Assembly (NCBI GenBank): GCA_964247055.1
Contig: OZ176058.1
Coordinates: 310,001 to 374,000 of the forward strand
Direction of reading: 5' to 3'
DNA from: Paragordius varius
Taxonomy: Eukaryota > Nematomorpha
DNA: 64,000 nucleotides
The position numbers and the translations under genes were made by a program. The notes under the pieces are model-generated. The model worked only from the letters and a program-made list of their open reading frames with translations, ran no database searches and had not been told where the DNA came from. Shown piece by piece: positions 33,561-46,000 of this stretch. Position 1 is the first letter of the stretch. Every line of letters begins with the position of its first letter.

Positions 33561-33657
33561 GGTCGTTAAGAAACTTGTAATAATTAAAAAAGAAATTATA
33601 AAAGTTTAAAAAGTCCTGAGTTAATATAATAATATACAATTATGTTACACTATAAAT

Positions 33658-34418
33658 ATATAGACCATTTACAGTTCAAATTCACCCTTGAACAATTCAC
33701 CTTAAAAACTACCTATATTTTTTTATATTTTTAAAAAATGAAATTTTGTTTAAGATTAATATAATACTGAAAAACTAATAAACTATGTCGTAAAAATATA
33801 TTTTATATTAATGATGAGTTATATTAGCTCCCCGAAAAGACATAATTTAGTTTTCGAGGATTAATTTGAATTGTTCAAGGGTGAATTAGAATTGTTTGAG
33901 GGTGAATTCGAATTGTTTAAGGGTGAATTTGAATTGTTTAAAGGTGAATTCGAATTGTTTAAGGGTGAATTTGAATTGTTTAAAGGTGAATATGAATTGT
34001 TTAAAGGTGAATTTGAATTGTTTAAGGGTGAATTTAAATTGTTCAAGGGTGAATTAAAATTGTTTAAGGGTGAATTTGAATTTAGTTTTAGGGTGAATTT
34101 GAATTGTTTAAAGGTGAATTTGAATTGTTTAAGGGTGAATTTAAATTGTTCAAGGGTGAATTAAAATTGTTTAAGGGTGAATTTGAATTTAGTTTTAGGG
34201 TGAATTTGAATTGTTTAAGGGTGAATTTGAATTTAGTTTTAGGGTGAATTTGAATTGTTTAAAGGTGAATTTGAATTGTTTAAAGGTGAATTTGAATTGT
34301 TTAGGGGTGATTTGAATTATTTAAAGGTGAATTTGAATTGTTTAAGGGTGAATTTGAATTGTTTAAAGGTGAATTTGAATTGTTTAAGGGGTGAATTTGA
34401 ATTGTAAATGGTATATTA
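33658..34418. mobile_element. ACCATTTACA-family MITE with an expanded 21-bp subterminal array
   Basis: Left end accatttacagttcaaattc with caccc, right end gaattgtaaatggtatatt. The core holds the family markers aaacta-cctatattttt and a g-gtcgtaaaaatatatttt block. On the right, about 25 copies of GGTGAATTTGAATTGTTTAAG fill 33862-34400. Other copies have only one to four such units. Long open frames over the array on both strands (repeating FKGEFEL or NSPLN) are simple consequences of a 21-bp period. Confidence 0.85.
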
Positions 34419-34424
34419 ATAATT

Positions 34425-34856
34425 GCTTATTTAACATATTATAGTTGGGGGCAATTTTCAACAATTAACAACACAGTAGTGTATGGGAAAAAGAAAAGAG
34501 AGGATCTATAATAGTTTATTCGGCCTTTTTGTTTTTTTCCATACTCTACTGTTTTGTGTTTTGTAAATTTAAATGCATAATACAAAATATTATTTTTTTA
34601 TTAAATTATTTTCCATTTATAGTTATAATTTTATTTTTATTGTAAAAATTTGAGTTTTCTAATCAAATAATTAATGGTTGCTTATTTCACACTATATTTG
34701 GGGGCAATTTTCAACACAGTAATGTATGGAAAAAAAGAAAAGAAAGGATCTACAATAGTTTATTCAGCCTTTTTGTTCTTTTTTTCCATACACTACTGTG
34801 TTGAAAATTGCCCTGAACTTTAGTAAGTGTGTTAAATAAGCAACCATTAAAAAGCA
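34425..34856. mobile_element. TTAA-flanked palindromic MITE and a related half copy
   Basis: The complete element is about 34668-34855: TTAA, then TGGTTGCTTATTTCACACT, gggggcaattttcaacacag, tgtatgg, and the mirrored arm ending aaataagcaacca then TTAA. Length is roughly 185 bp. A partner at 34425-34565 has the same inner sequence (caattttcaacaattaacaa, ccatactctactgtt) but lacks the right outer arm. TTAA duplication is what piggyBac-like transposases leave. No transposase is present. Confidence 0.75.
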
Positions 34857-35144
34857 TACTGTATTATATTTAAAAAATCTGAAAAACATATAAATGCAAT
34901 CTATAAAAAATCACATTTTTTTATAATAAGATTACATTAAAAAATATTAAAATAGAAATGCTTGTTGTGTTTTAGTTTTTATAATTTATATTTGAAATTT
35001 TTATTTTACAATCAAAAAATTTATTTTTTGTACTGTGAATACCCATTCTTTCTCAATTTATTTTATAAAGATAAAAAGTAAAAAAAAAGAAAAAATATTT
35101 TGAAAATAGGATAAGCCATATATTTAACAAGTGGTTGTTAGTAA

Positions 35145-35885
35145 TAATTGAAATTATACTATGGTGGGACAAAATGTAAAAATATAAGGACAATTTTTTT
35201 TACAAAAGACAACCATACTTTTTATTTTTTTAAATAAATTCATTTTAAATTGTAAATATTTAATAAAGATGTATGTTGGTAACACAATCAATGATATATT
35301 TTACAATCGTAATTAAAAAGTATTTATAGAGGAAAAATTATGGTTCAAAAAGTATGGAGTTGGTTGTCTTTTAAATAAAAATATTTGTCTTTATATTTTT
35401 ACGCTTTGTACATAGTATAATTTTAATTTTTACAGAAATTTATTTTTTAAATAATCCAGATTAGAAAAGTATGGCAATTGTCTTTTGAATAAAATATCTG
35501 TCTTTATATTTTTACGTTTTGTCCTTTAATAGTATAATTTTAATTTTTCTGTAATTTAAATTTTTCAAATAATCAAGATTATAAAAGTAGGTTGACTTAT
35601 GAAAAAAATATTTGTCTTTATATTTTTACGTTTTGTCCCTCCGTATAATTTCAAGAATTTTTCGTATATATATTTCAATTAGTCAAGATTTTAAAAGTAT
35701 GGTTGGTTGTATTTTGATAAATAAATTTGTCTTTATATTTTTACGTTTTGTCCTTCCATAGTATAATTTCAATTTTTACTGTAATTTATATTACAATTAA
35801 TCAAGATTTCTTTAGAAATAATATTTGTCTTTATATTTTTACGTTTTGTCCGTATAATTTCGATTTTTACTAATTTTTATTTTTA
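35145..35885. mobile_element. CAGT-family MITE with tandemly repeated right end
   Basis: The left arm starts near 35148 (attatactatggtgggacaa) and the first right end is at about 35440. Four more right ends follow at ~100-bp steps, ending near 35560, 35655, 35785 and 35870, each with tatttttacgttttgtcc. Only one left end exists, so the right half was amplified in tandem. Confidence 0.8.
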
Positions 35886-36142
35886 AATGTAAAAATTTGT
35901 GAATAAAAAAACCGGTTAGGCTTGGCCAGCCACAGTATTAAGTATTTTTCTTTTCAAAACAACATGAAAGTTTTTTTTTGTTTAAAATTATTATTCTAAA
36001 TTTAATTATACACTATACTTTAAGGTTAATTTTTATGTTATATAAACGTAAATTAAAATTGAATAAAATTTAAAGTATAAAAATACATGAAATTGTCAGA
36101 CGCCATCTTTTTATTAAGAGATATGGTTATAATTTATTTAAA

Positions 36143-36622
36143 TAATATACCATTTACAATTCAAATTCACTCTTGAACAATTCAAATTCACACAATCTAA
36201 ATTCATCCTTCAATTTAAATATACCCTTAAAAATTCAAATTCACCCTTAAACAATTTAAATTTACCCTTAATCAATTCGAATTTAGAAAACCTTGAACAA
36301 TTCAAATTCATCCTAAATAATTAACCCTTGAACGGTTCAAATTCACCCTTAAACAATTTAAATTTACCCCTGAACAATTCAAAATCACTCTTAAACAATT
36401 CAAATTCACCCCCTTGAAAAATAAATTATGTGTGTTTACGGGCAGCTAATATAACTCATCATTAATAAGAAATATATTTTTACCAAATAGTTTATTATTT
36501 ATATATAAACTTTAAACAGAATTCATATATATTAAAAATATTATAGAATAAAGGTAATTTTTATTTTTTTAAAAAACACCTAATTTATTTTTAGAAGGAA
36601 TTTGAACTGTAAATGGTATTAA
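36143..36622. mobile_element. ACCATTTACA-family MITE with left-side subterminal repeats
   Basis: Left end ataccatttacaattcaaat, then about ten degenerate 20-21-bp units of the aacaattcaaattcaccc type to 36415, the conserved core (gggcagctaatataactcat) and right end ggaatttgaactgtaaatgg. This is the mirror case of 33658-34418. Confidence 0.82.
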
Positions 36623-36629
36623 GGGTAAA

Positions 36630-36770
36630 ATTTTATACAGCAGCGTATGGGTTAAAATATATTATATCTATATAATGAGCTAAACTAATGTTTAAAACAG
36701 AGCAAAATTATTTTTAATTTCAACCATTTGTCGTTTGTTACCATACGCTACTGTAATCTCTAAAAGGATA
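36630..36770. mobile_element. Small palindromic element related to the TTAA MITE
   Basis: acagcagcgtatgg at the left and ccatacgctactgta at the right are inverted around a 100-bp A/T centre. The inner arms resemble cagtagtgtatgg of the 34.4-34.85 kb elements. Confidence 0.55.
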
Positions 36771-36784
36771 TAATATTTGTAAAA

Positions 36785-37330
36785 ATTTAAAATTTACGGA
36801 TAAAACATAAAAGTTAAAAGACAATTATTTTTTTCTAAAAGAAAACCAACCCCATACTTTTTTTAATCCTTAATTATCCTAATAAAATCATTTATTTACA
36901 ATTGTAAAATACATAAACTATAAATTAAAATTATACGGACAAAACGTAAAAATATAAAGACAAATATTGTTTTCTAAAAGAAAACCAACCCCATACTTTT
37001 TTAAACCTAAATTAATCCTAATAAGATCATTTAATTACAATTGTAAAATACATAAACTATAAGTTAAAATTATACGGACAAAACGTAATTATATAAAGAC
37101 AAATTTTTTTAAAAAAACAACCATACTTTTTTAACTTGATTAATTTAAATATCATTATTTTTATCTAAAATGTATCAAATAGAAATGAATATATGTAAAT
37201 TCTTACTATTCAATTATATCATTTTAAAGTTTAATCAGTAGTTTATGTAAGAATAATTAAGGTTTGAAAATGTATGGGGTTGTCTTTTAAAGAATTTGGT
37301 TGTCTTTATATTTTTACGTTTCACGCCTTC
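36785..37330. mobile_element. CAGT-family MITE with tandemly repeated left end
   Basis: Three left arms at about 36785, 36925 and 37062 (aaattatacggacaaaacgt, aaaccaaccccatacttttt) with ~137-bp spacing share one right arm at 37262-37325 (gtatggggttgtcttttaaa). The element has three left halves and one right half. Confidence 0.8.
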
Positions 37331-39095
37331 AATGACCTTATTACTATTGGTAATTAGAAATTCTCAAATGATATCTACACTTTTTACAGTAAAAACTGAA
37401 ATTATCATACATTTCATAATTTGATAATATATATCAGTTTTATAGGAAAAACTAAGGATCAAAATACATTCTTATACCTTTTGTATTAAAAATAAATATA
37501 CAACAAAATCCATTATAAAGATGGCATAATTATATAGCTCATACTCTTTTATATTAATAATTTAAAATATTTATTTCATATCTTATAACATAATAGTTAG
37601 CAGGCTGGCTTATAAAAGATATTATTTTAAAAAAATTATAGCATTTTTTTGAGGGGTATTTAATTAGATATCAAATTTTTATTCTTCGTTATTCGTTTCT
37701 CTTTTCTACGCCGATTCTGATAGGCGAGAATTTTTGGCTATTTTCTAGACTTTTTTAAATTTATCTTAAAACAATAGAGTAAAAACTGAACGTACAATAC
37801 GTATAAATATAAAGACATATATTTTTTTTATAAAAGACAACCATAATTTTTTAATCTTGACTTAGTTTAACATAACTCATTTTAAATGACAGTGTAAAAT
37901 AGAGATATATAATACTAACACAATCAATTCTATATTTTAAAATTGTAACTAAATAGCTTATATGGGAAACATTAAGGTTTTAAAAAGTATGGTTTTTTAG
38001 ATATAAATATTTGTCATTATATTTTTACGTCTTGCCGGCATAATTTCAATTTTTACTATTTGTGCTCAAAAATGAGGATTAAATATATATATAAATTTTT
38101 ATATTTTGTAGATTTTATAAAAGAGATGGCATATTCTTAACTATCTTAACATCGCAGTATAATATATTACTTAAATATGGAAAAATTAAAAATTTATACC
38201 ATAATATTATATATACCATCGACTAATAAAATATAAATATTTGAAAAAAAAATGATTTACTATTTCCTAATTAATAATAAATTAAAATAGAAATATTTGC
38301 CCGTGTCTATCACACTATACACTATATATTATTTCTAAATAATTAAATTTTTGACTGCCCTCAAAAAGCTAATTAATATTTCTGAAATTACAGTAAAATT
38401 GAAATTATATTAAAGGACAAAACGTAAAAATATAAAGACAAATATTTTTAAAAACCTTAAATTCTCATATATATTTATATATATATATTATTTACTTAAA
38501 AATGTAAAATATATTATTGATTGTATTAGAAAATATATCTATATTTCGTGGTTTGCATTATAAAAATGGGTATTATTTGAATTATTCAAGTTTATACAGT
38601 AAAAATTGATATTATACTATGGAAGGACAAAACGTAAAAATATAAAGACAATATTTTTATCTAAAACACAACCACATACTTTTTAAAACCTTAAATTCGC
38701 GTAAATAAATGCTATTAATTAGATTTTAATATATATTATTGATTGTATTAGAAAATATATCCTTATATCATGTTTGCAATTTCAAACAATGAGTTTTAAT
38801 TGAATTAATCAAGTTTATACAGGAAAAATTGAAATTATACGGATGGACAAACATAAAAATATAAAAACTAATTTTAACTAAAAGACAAACCCATACTTTT
38901 TTAAACCTTAATTTATCCTATGAAAAACATTAAATTACAATCGTAATATACACAATTGATTGTGTTACCATACATTTCAGTTTAAAACAATGAGATATTT
39001 TTAAAAAGATTAAAAAAGTAGGGTTGTCTTTTGAAAAAAATTTTTGTCTTTTCGATTTTTACATTTTGTCCGTATAATTTCATTTGTTACTTATA
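37331..39095. mobile_element. CAGT-family MITEs in intergenic DNA
   Basis: One complete element lies at about 37778-38062. Another has left ends at 38392, 38605 and 38822 and a single right end at 39092. The remaining sequence, including 37340-37770 and 38063-38390, is A/T DNA with no gene recognised. Confidence 0.7.
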
Positions 39096-39479
39096 TAATC
39101 TTTTCTATGTTCACCAATCAATGCTTTGAAAACAGAATTCTATTAAAAACTAATTGAAAATATTTAATAAATTAAAAAAATTTAAAATATAAATTAATTT
39201 ATTTATTATTACGTCTGCGATGCACATATATGCATATAATTTTATAAAATTAACAATTGTCAATTCATATTGCCATAAAAATTATATTAATTCAATTTAA
39301 TTAAAAATATTTTATATATAATATGTATAGAGATTAAAAATATTTTATTAAATAATATGGGTAAAAAGATTCATTTAACAATATTCCTCAAGATCACCTG
39401 ATTATATTCTTTTTTTTGCGTGAGTAAAATATAAAAAATTTTAACTTTTATAAATATATTGCAATCCTTTTGGTTTAAT
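39096..39479. other. Intergenic A/T DNA
   Basis: No gene or complete transposon is seen. A gatcacctgatt motif near 39391 marks the approach to the DGAT1 tail array. Confidence 0.5.
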
Positions 39480-42400
39480 TAACCAATATTTTACAAAATC
39501 ATCCAGATCAGCTGTTTTTCTTTGATGTATTCGTTTTTTTGTACATATGTTAAGAATATGTAATAATTAGGGCAAAAGTAACGTATTTTTGAGGATTTTT
39601 TTGCAAGATAATAAATTTTTCCTTTTGAATTCTATAGTAATGTCTTTAAATGTGTCTGTCTCAGTGTATTTCATTTCCTGAATTTAACAAATTTTAACAT
39701 TTTTACAATTTTATATATATCATCTGATTATTTTTTCAAGCTGTGTTTCATTGATTGATATTTTGAATTTTCTAAAATGGCGTCCTGAAATATTATGTAA
39801 TCTGATGGTGCAAAGATATATCCTGCAGAATTTTTGATTCGGATCAGCTGATTACTTGTTTTTGGAATAATAAAACATATTTGCAGTAAACTTTTTTTCA
39901 AATAATCCTTTTTTTGCATTACTATTTATGGTAATGATAACGTGTATTTTTTTTAAATTTTCATATCAGCTGTTTTTTTCATGTGTTTAATTGTTGTTGA
40001 ATAAATTAAATTATAAAAAAAGGCATCTTGAAAAAATAGGTAATTCGATGGTGAAGAAATGTGACCTTCAAAATTTTTTATGCAGATCAGCTGATTTCTC
40101 AATCATTTTTAACATTGTTGTACATGTTGAGAATGTAGTAATCATAGAGAAAAATAAAAATATGCAAATTTATTTTGGAATTTCATCCAGATCAGCTGAT
40201 TTTTATTTTAAGGTGCAATGAATCGAAAATGAATTTTTAAGGGTGTTTTAATGGTCATAAATTAACAAAATTTCTTAACCCTTTCTAACATTTGTTAGTG
40301 GGTGAATTCCAATATTTTCGTGTATGCAGATCAGCTGATTTTCCTTTTTTCCATTGTTATGTTGAGAATGTAAAAATCATGGGAAATACAAGAAAATGTT
40401 TAAGTATATTTTGAAATTTTATCCAGATCATTTTGATTTTGTTAATTGCAATGAAATATTAAAAATATGTAAGTACATTTTAAAATTTTATCCGGATCAG
40501 CTGATTTTCTTTTTTCCATTGTTTTTACGATATATAATATATGTCCTCATTAAATAAGTTTCTTTTCTATTTTAATCATTGTTTTAATATTTCTGTGTAT
40601 GTGCAGATCAGCTGATTTTTTCAATCAATTTTTGTACATGTTGAGAATGTAATAATCATGGAAATATGTCAATTATTTTGGAATTTCATCCAGATCAGCT
40701 GATTTTTCTTTTTTTTCCATTTTTTAATTGCAATAACTCCAAAATAAATTAAGGGTCTAAAAAAATTGACATTAAATATACTTTTGTTTTTAACAATCAT
40801 TGTTAGTGAGTGAATTCAATATTTTTGTATTCAGATCAGCTGATTTTTCAATGATTTTTAACATTGTTGAGAATGTAATAATCATGGAAATACATGAAAA
40901 TATGCGAATTTATTGTAGATTTATATCCAGATCAGCTGATTTTATTTTTTATTTCATTGTTTTTACGTGTAATAACTCCAAAATAAATTTTTAAGGGATA
41001 TATAAACTATGCCCTAATAAGCTGTTTTAAACATTGTTTGAGTGATTTCTATATTATTATATATGCAGATCAGCTGATTTTTAACGGTTTTTAACCATGT
41101 TGAGAATGTAATAATCATGGAAATACATAAAAATGCCTAAGTAAATTTTGAAACTTAATCCAGATCAGCTCATTTTCTCTTTTTATTTTGTTATCAAGTT
41201 AAGAATGTAATATTCATGAAAATATGTAGGTATATTTTGGAATTCTACACAGATCAGATGATTTTTTTTGCACTATAAAATGGTCGTAATATAATATCCT
41301 GATCAGATAAATTTCTTTTCTGTTTTTATTATTGTTTGAGGGAATTTTGTATGCAGATCAGCTGATTTTTCAATTTTTACCCATGTTGAGAATGTAATAA
41401 TCATGGAAATATGTCAGTTATTTTGGATTTTCATCCAGATCAGCTGATTTTCCTTTTTTTAATTGAAATGACTTCAAAATTTAAGGGTTTTCAAATAAAT
41501 GGTCGCAAATTTACATATATCCAGAAAAAAATAGGTGTTTTTAATTTGGGTGAATTTAATATTTTTATATTTGCAGATCAGCTGTTTTTTCGATTATTTT
41601 TAATGATTATTTAACCATGTTGAGAATGTAATAATCATGGAAATACATGAAAAAAAGAAAAATTTTGGAATTTTATCCAGATCAGCTGATTTTTTTTATT
41701 TCCATTGTTTTTCAGAGCAATAACTTGAAAATAAATATTCAAGCGTCTTATTAGATTATATGGTCATAAATTACAAAATTTCTTTACTGTTTTTAACATT
41801 CATTGTTTGGGTGATTCCAATATTTTTGTATTGGCAGATCAGCTTTTTCAAATGTTGGAAACAATTTTTAGTTGTTTTTATACATGTTAAGAATGTAATA
41901 ATCATGGAAATACATAAGAATATGCGAATTTATTGTAGAATTCTTTCCAGATCAACTGATTTTCATTTTTTCCATTGTTTTTACGTGCAATAACTCCAAA
42001 ATAAATTTTTAAGGAATATATAAACTAGTCCTCATTAAATAAGCTATTTTTAACATTCATTGTGTGAGTAAATTCAATACTTTTGTACGTGCAGATCAGC
42101 TGATTTTTCAATGATTTTTAACATTGTTGAGAATGTAATCATGGAAATACATGAAAATATGCGAATTTATTGTAAATTTATCTAGATCAGCTGATTTTCC
42201 TTTTTTTCCATTTTGTTAATTGCGATGAAATAAATTTTTATAAGGGGATAAAATTCATATCAAAGATACCTTTTAACTGATTTTAACATTCATTGTTTGA
42301 AAAAATTCAAAATTTTGTATATGCAGATCAGCTGATTTTTGAAATATTTAACATTGTTGTAAATGTTGAGAATATAATAATCATAGAAATATGTCAGTTA

Positions 42401-42912
42401 TTTTTGAATTTCATTCTTTTTTCCATTGTTTTTAGTTCTTTTTATACATGTTAAGAATGTAGTAATCATGGAAATATGTCAGTTATTTTAAAATTTCATC
42501 CAGATATTTTCTTTTCCCATTGTTTTTAAGATCAATAACTCAAAAATAAATTTTTAAGGGATATATAAAGTATTTCCTCATTAAATAAGCTGTTTTTAAC
42601 ATTTGTTAGTGGGTGAATTCAATACTTTTGTATGCAGATCAGCTGATTTTTCAATTATTTTTAACATTTTTATACATGTTGAGAATGTAATAATCATGGA
42701 AATACATGAAATATGCAAATAAATTTTGGAGTTTTATCCAAATCAGCTTATTTTCTTTTTTTCCATTGTTTTTACGTGTAATAATTCCAAAATAAATTTT
42801 TAAGGGATATATAAAATCTTATGGTCGAATTACACATATATATCCATATTAGATTGATTTCTTAGTTGATTTTAACATTATATTTGTATATGCAGATCAG
42901 CTGATTTTTCAA
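39480..42912 (-). repeat. Tandem array of the DGAT1 terminal-exon tail
   Basis: On the minus strand each unit repeats codons for [10 protein letters not shown]. The plus strand shows gagaatgtaataatcatgg, at about 40129, 40371, 40643, 40869, 41100, 41384, 41622, 41890, 42128, 42367, 42450 and 42680; weaker copies lie near 39550 and 41204. The period is 230-280 bp. Each unit has two TCAGCTGA boxes (gcagatcagctgattttt and tccagatcagctgatttt) and the motif acgtgcaataactccaaaat. Copies often have CTC for the exon's CTT (same Leu) and in places TAC for TAT. The real exon is the inner end of the array at 42913. Confidence 0.9.
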
Positions 42913-43059
42913 TCAATTTTTAACCATGTTAAGAATGTAATAATCATGGAAATACATGAGAATACAAATAGGTTGACCTAGGATAAGACTTAACCAAACC
43001 AAGATATTACCCCATTGACCACCCTTCAAATAAGTTGAAACGAGGTATGCTAAAGGAAC
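42913..43059 (-). CDS. DGAT1: DGAT1 terminal exon
   Basis: The exon is 147 nt, acceptor aaaaatag|GTTCC to TGA. It reads [20 protein letters not shown], then [20 protein letters not shown] and YILNMVKN. The alternative acceptor 10 bp further in would break the phase. AATCAGCTGATCTG follows the stop within ~20 bp. Confidence 0.96.
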   Translation of the reverse strand, partial: VPLAYLVSTYLKGGQWGNILVWLSLILGQPICILMYFHDYYILNMVKN

Positions 43060-46000
43060 CTATTTTTATAAAAAAAAATTTTTTTTGATAATTACAGTTA
43101 AAATTATTTAATAATTGATATTCTAAAAAAATTATTAAAGTGAATTTTTTTGGAAGCTTTAAAAAATTATTGAATGTAAAAATAGACAAAACAATTTTTT
43201 TGAAAAAATTTTTTTTATCAATAATTACAGTTACAATTATTTAATTATAATGATATTCAATTTTTCGAAAATAGAGTGAATTTTTTTAAAAAAAAATTTT
43301 TGATAATCACAGTTAAAATTATTTAATTTATAAATAATAATATTGAAAAAAGGGTTAATTTTTTAAAAATAGAATAATTTTTTAAAAAATTTAACAAAAT
43401 AATATAAAAAGACGAATGTAAAACAAAACTAAATTGCAAAAAAAAACCATAGTTTTTGAACCCTTGAGAATTATTAAACCTATCGTTTTAAAGTTTGAAT
43501 TGAAATATAAGGTAGAGATATGTAAATTGGAAATACAATCAAATTTTAAATTTAATGAATGCAATATATACCTCAAATATCTAAGGGTCAAAATGTTTTT
43601 ACTGTATATATTTTAGAATCATTCAAATACGGTAAAAACCTGAAAAATGCGAAAGTTAACAAAAAAACAATATTGTGATAAATTATAATATACAGTAAAA
43701 ATTGAAATTATACTATGAAAACGTGAAAATATAAAGACAAATATTTTTGTTATCTAAAAGGCAATAACCAAATATTTAACCAAATTTTTTTAATATATGC
43801 TATTTAATTAAAATTGTAAAATATAGAATTGATTATATTAATTATATATTTATCCCTTTATTTCACACACTTTGCCATTTAAAACAACAATGAGAGTTAG
43901 TTATTTTGGAATAAATCAATTGAAAAAAATATTTGTCTTTATATTTTTACATTTTGTCTCCCTAGTCATTATTGGCATTAATCAATAAAAGTCTTATAAA
44001 TTAATCAATAATATAAAACTAAAATGGAAATATATATAATTTTAGAAAACAATAAAAAAAAATTAATTAAATATAAAACTTACTTGCATAAGCATTCCAA
44101 AAAAAGCCCAGAGTCGAAACATATGAAGTGGGACACTCAACAAATACTATTATTTTCCGAATAAAAATAATGTAAAAAAAAAACAACAATATTAAAAACG
44201 TACAATAAAAAATATTTTAAAAATCTAATCCTAACACACACGGCCCGCGAGATATATGGATAATTTAACAAACAACATTAAGCGTAATAATTTTCTAATA
44301 CATTATTTTTGAATAATTTTCTAATACATTATTTTGAATAATTTTCGAAAAATATTGAAATACGCTACAAATTTGATATATATATGGACAAAACCTTAAA
44401 AGTATAAATAGAAAAGTTTTTTCTCAAAAAACAACCGCCTACCTTATAAAACTTGATTTTTTTTTAAATATAAATAACTTTAAACTAAAAAGTGAAATAA
44501 CACAGAAATGTAAATTGGTAATACATTTAATTATGTATTTTACAATTGTAATTACAGTAAAAACTTGAATTATACGGAAGGACAAAACGTATATATAAAG
44601 ACAAATTTTTTCTCAAAAAACAACCGCATAACTTAAAAATCTTGAATTATTTTTTTAAATATAATTAATTCATTGTTTTAAATTACCAAGTATCATATAA
44701 GTATGTAAATTGGTTACACAATTAATTATGTATTTTACAATTGTAATTACGTAAAAATTCGAATTAAACTATGGAAGGACAAAACGTAAAAATATAAAGA
44801 CAAAAAATATTTTTTTCCAAAAGACATACCTTTTGGATTGTGAATTATTTTTTTTTCAATATATTTAACTCATTGTTTTAAATTACCAAGTATCATATGG
44901 AAATGTAAATTGGTAGGTATAACACAATCAATTATGTATTTTACGATTGTAATTATAAAATATTTTTTATATAAAGATAATTTAAATTTTAAAATGATTG
45001 TTTGTGTTTTGAAAAAAAAATATTTGTCTTTAAAAAGAATTCTGTCTTTATATTGTTTTAAATCAAAATTCAAACGTTGGTCCATGTGACTATTCACTCA
45101 AAAATGTATGATTTCTTTAATATCTATAATAACTTTTAAACACACCAGTTATTTTTTTGTTAAATATCCTTCCAACTATAAACTAATAGGAGATGAGATA
45201 AAATTGAAATTATACTATTAATACTATGGAAGAAAAACAAAACGTAAAAATATAATGATAAAAAATACTTTTTTTGAAAGACATTTTTAAACTTATATTA
45301 ATCCAAATACTTAATATCAAGCCCAATATATATAATTGATTATGTTTTTGCAATATATAAATCGCTTTTTTATATACTTTGGAAATAAGAAACAATGAGT
45401 TAAATGTAAATTAATCTAGATTTTAATAGTATGAGCAGTTGTCTTTTAGAAAAAAATTGTCTTTACGTTTTGTCAGTATAATTTCTCAATTTAAAAACTA
45501 ATATATATAGTTTTTATTTTCAAATTGTTATAAAAACAACCAACCAACCAAGCCCTTTTATGAACAAACAGAAAATAAAAATTAATTGTTATGTAGTGCA
45601 ATAATACTTAAAAAATAAAATTGCTTTTTAATGTGTAAAAACACTTCCTTGAATATAAATTTTTTTGTGTAATAATCCCCTATTTGAGAAATCCAATCAC
45701 AAAGCCTACATATATTGAGATAAAAACCTGTATATATATACCATTTACAGTTCAAATTCACCCTAAAAATAAATTATGAAACTTCGGTCTAACATAACTC
45801 ATCATTAATATTAAATATATTTTTATGGCAAAGTTTATTATTTTTTTCAGTATTATATTGATTACATACAAAATTTCTTTTTTTATAAATATAAAAAATA
45901 TAGCTAATATTTAATTTAATAAACACATAATTTATTTTAAGAGGTGAATTTAAATTGTTCGAGGGTGTATTTAAACTTAAATGGTATATTTTTATATTTT

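Noticed and set aside
33861-34164. Overlapping open frames on both strands encoding FKGEFEL and NSPLN repeats
   Set aside because: A 21-bp tandem repeat keeps frames open by arithmetic; it lies inside a MITE and has no gene context.
39728-41993. Several 60-77 codon frames containing RSADF or ADQLIF
   Set aside because: They read through CAGATCAGCTGATTTT boxes of the DGAT1 tail array and are not conserved between units in frame.
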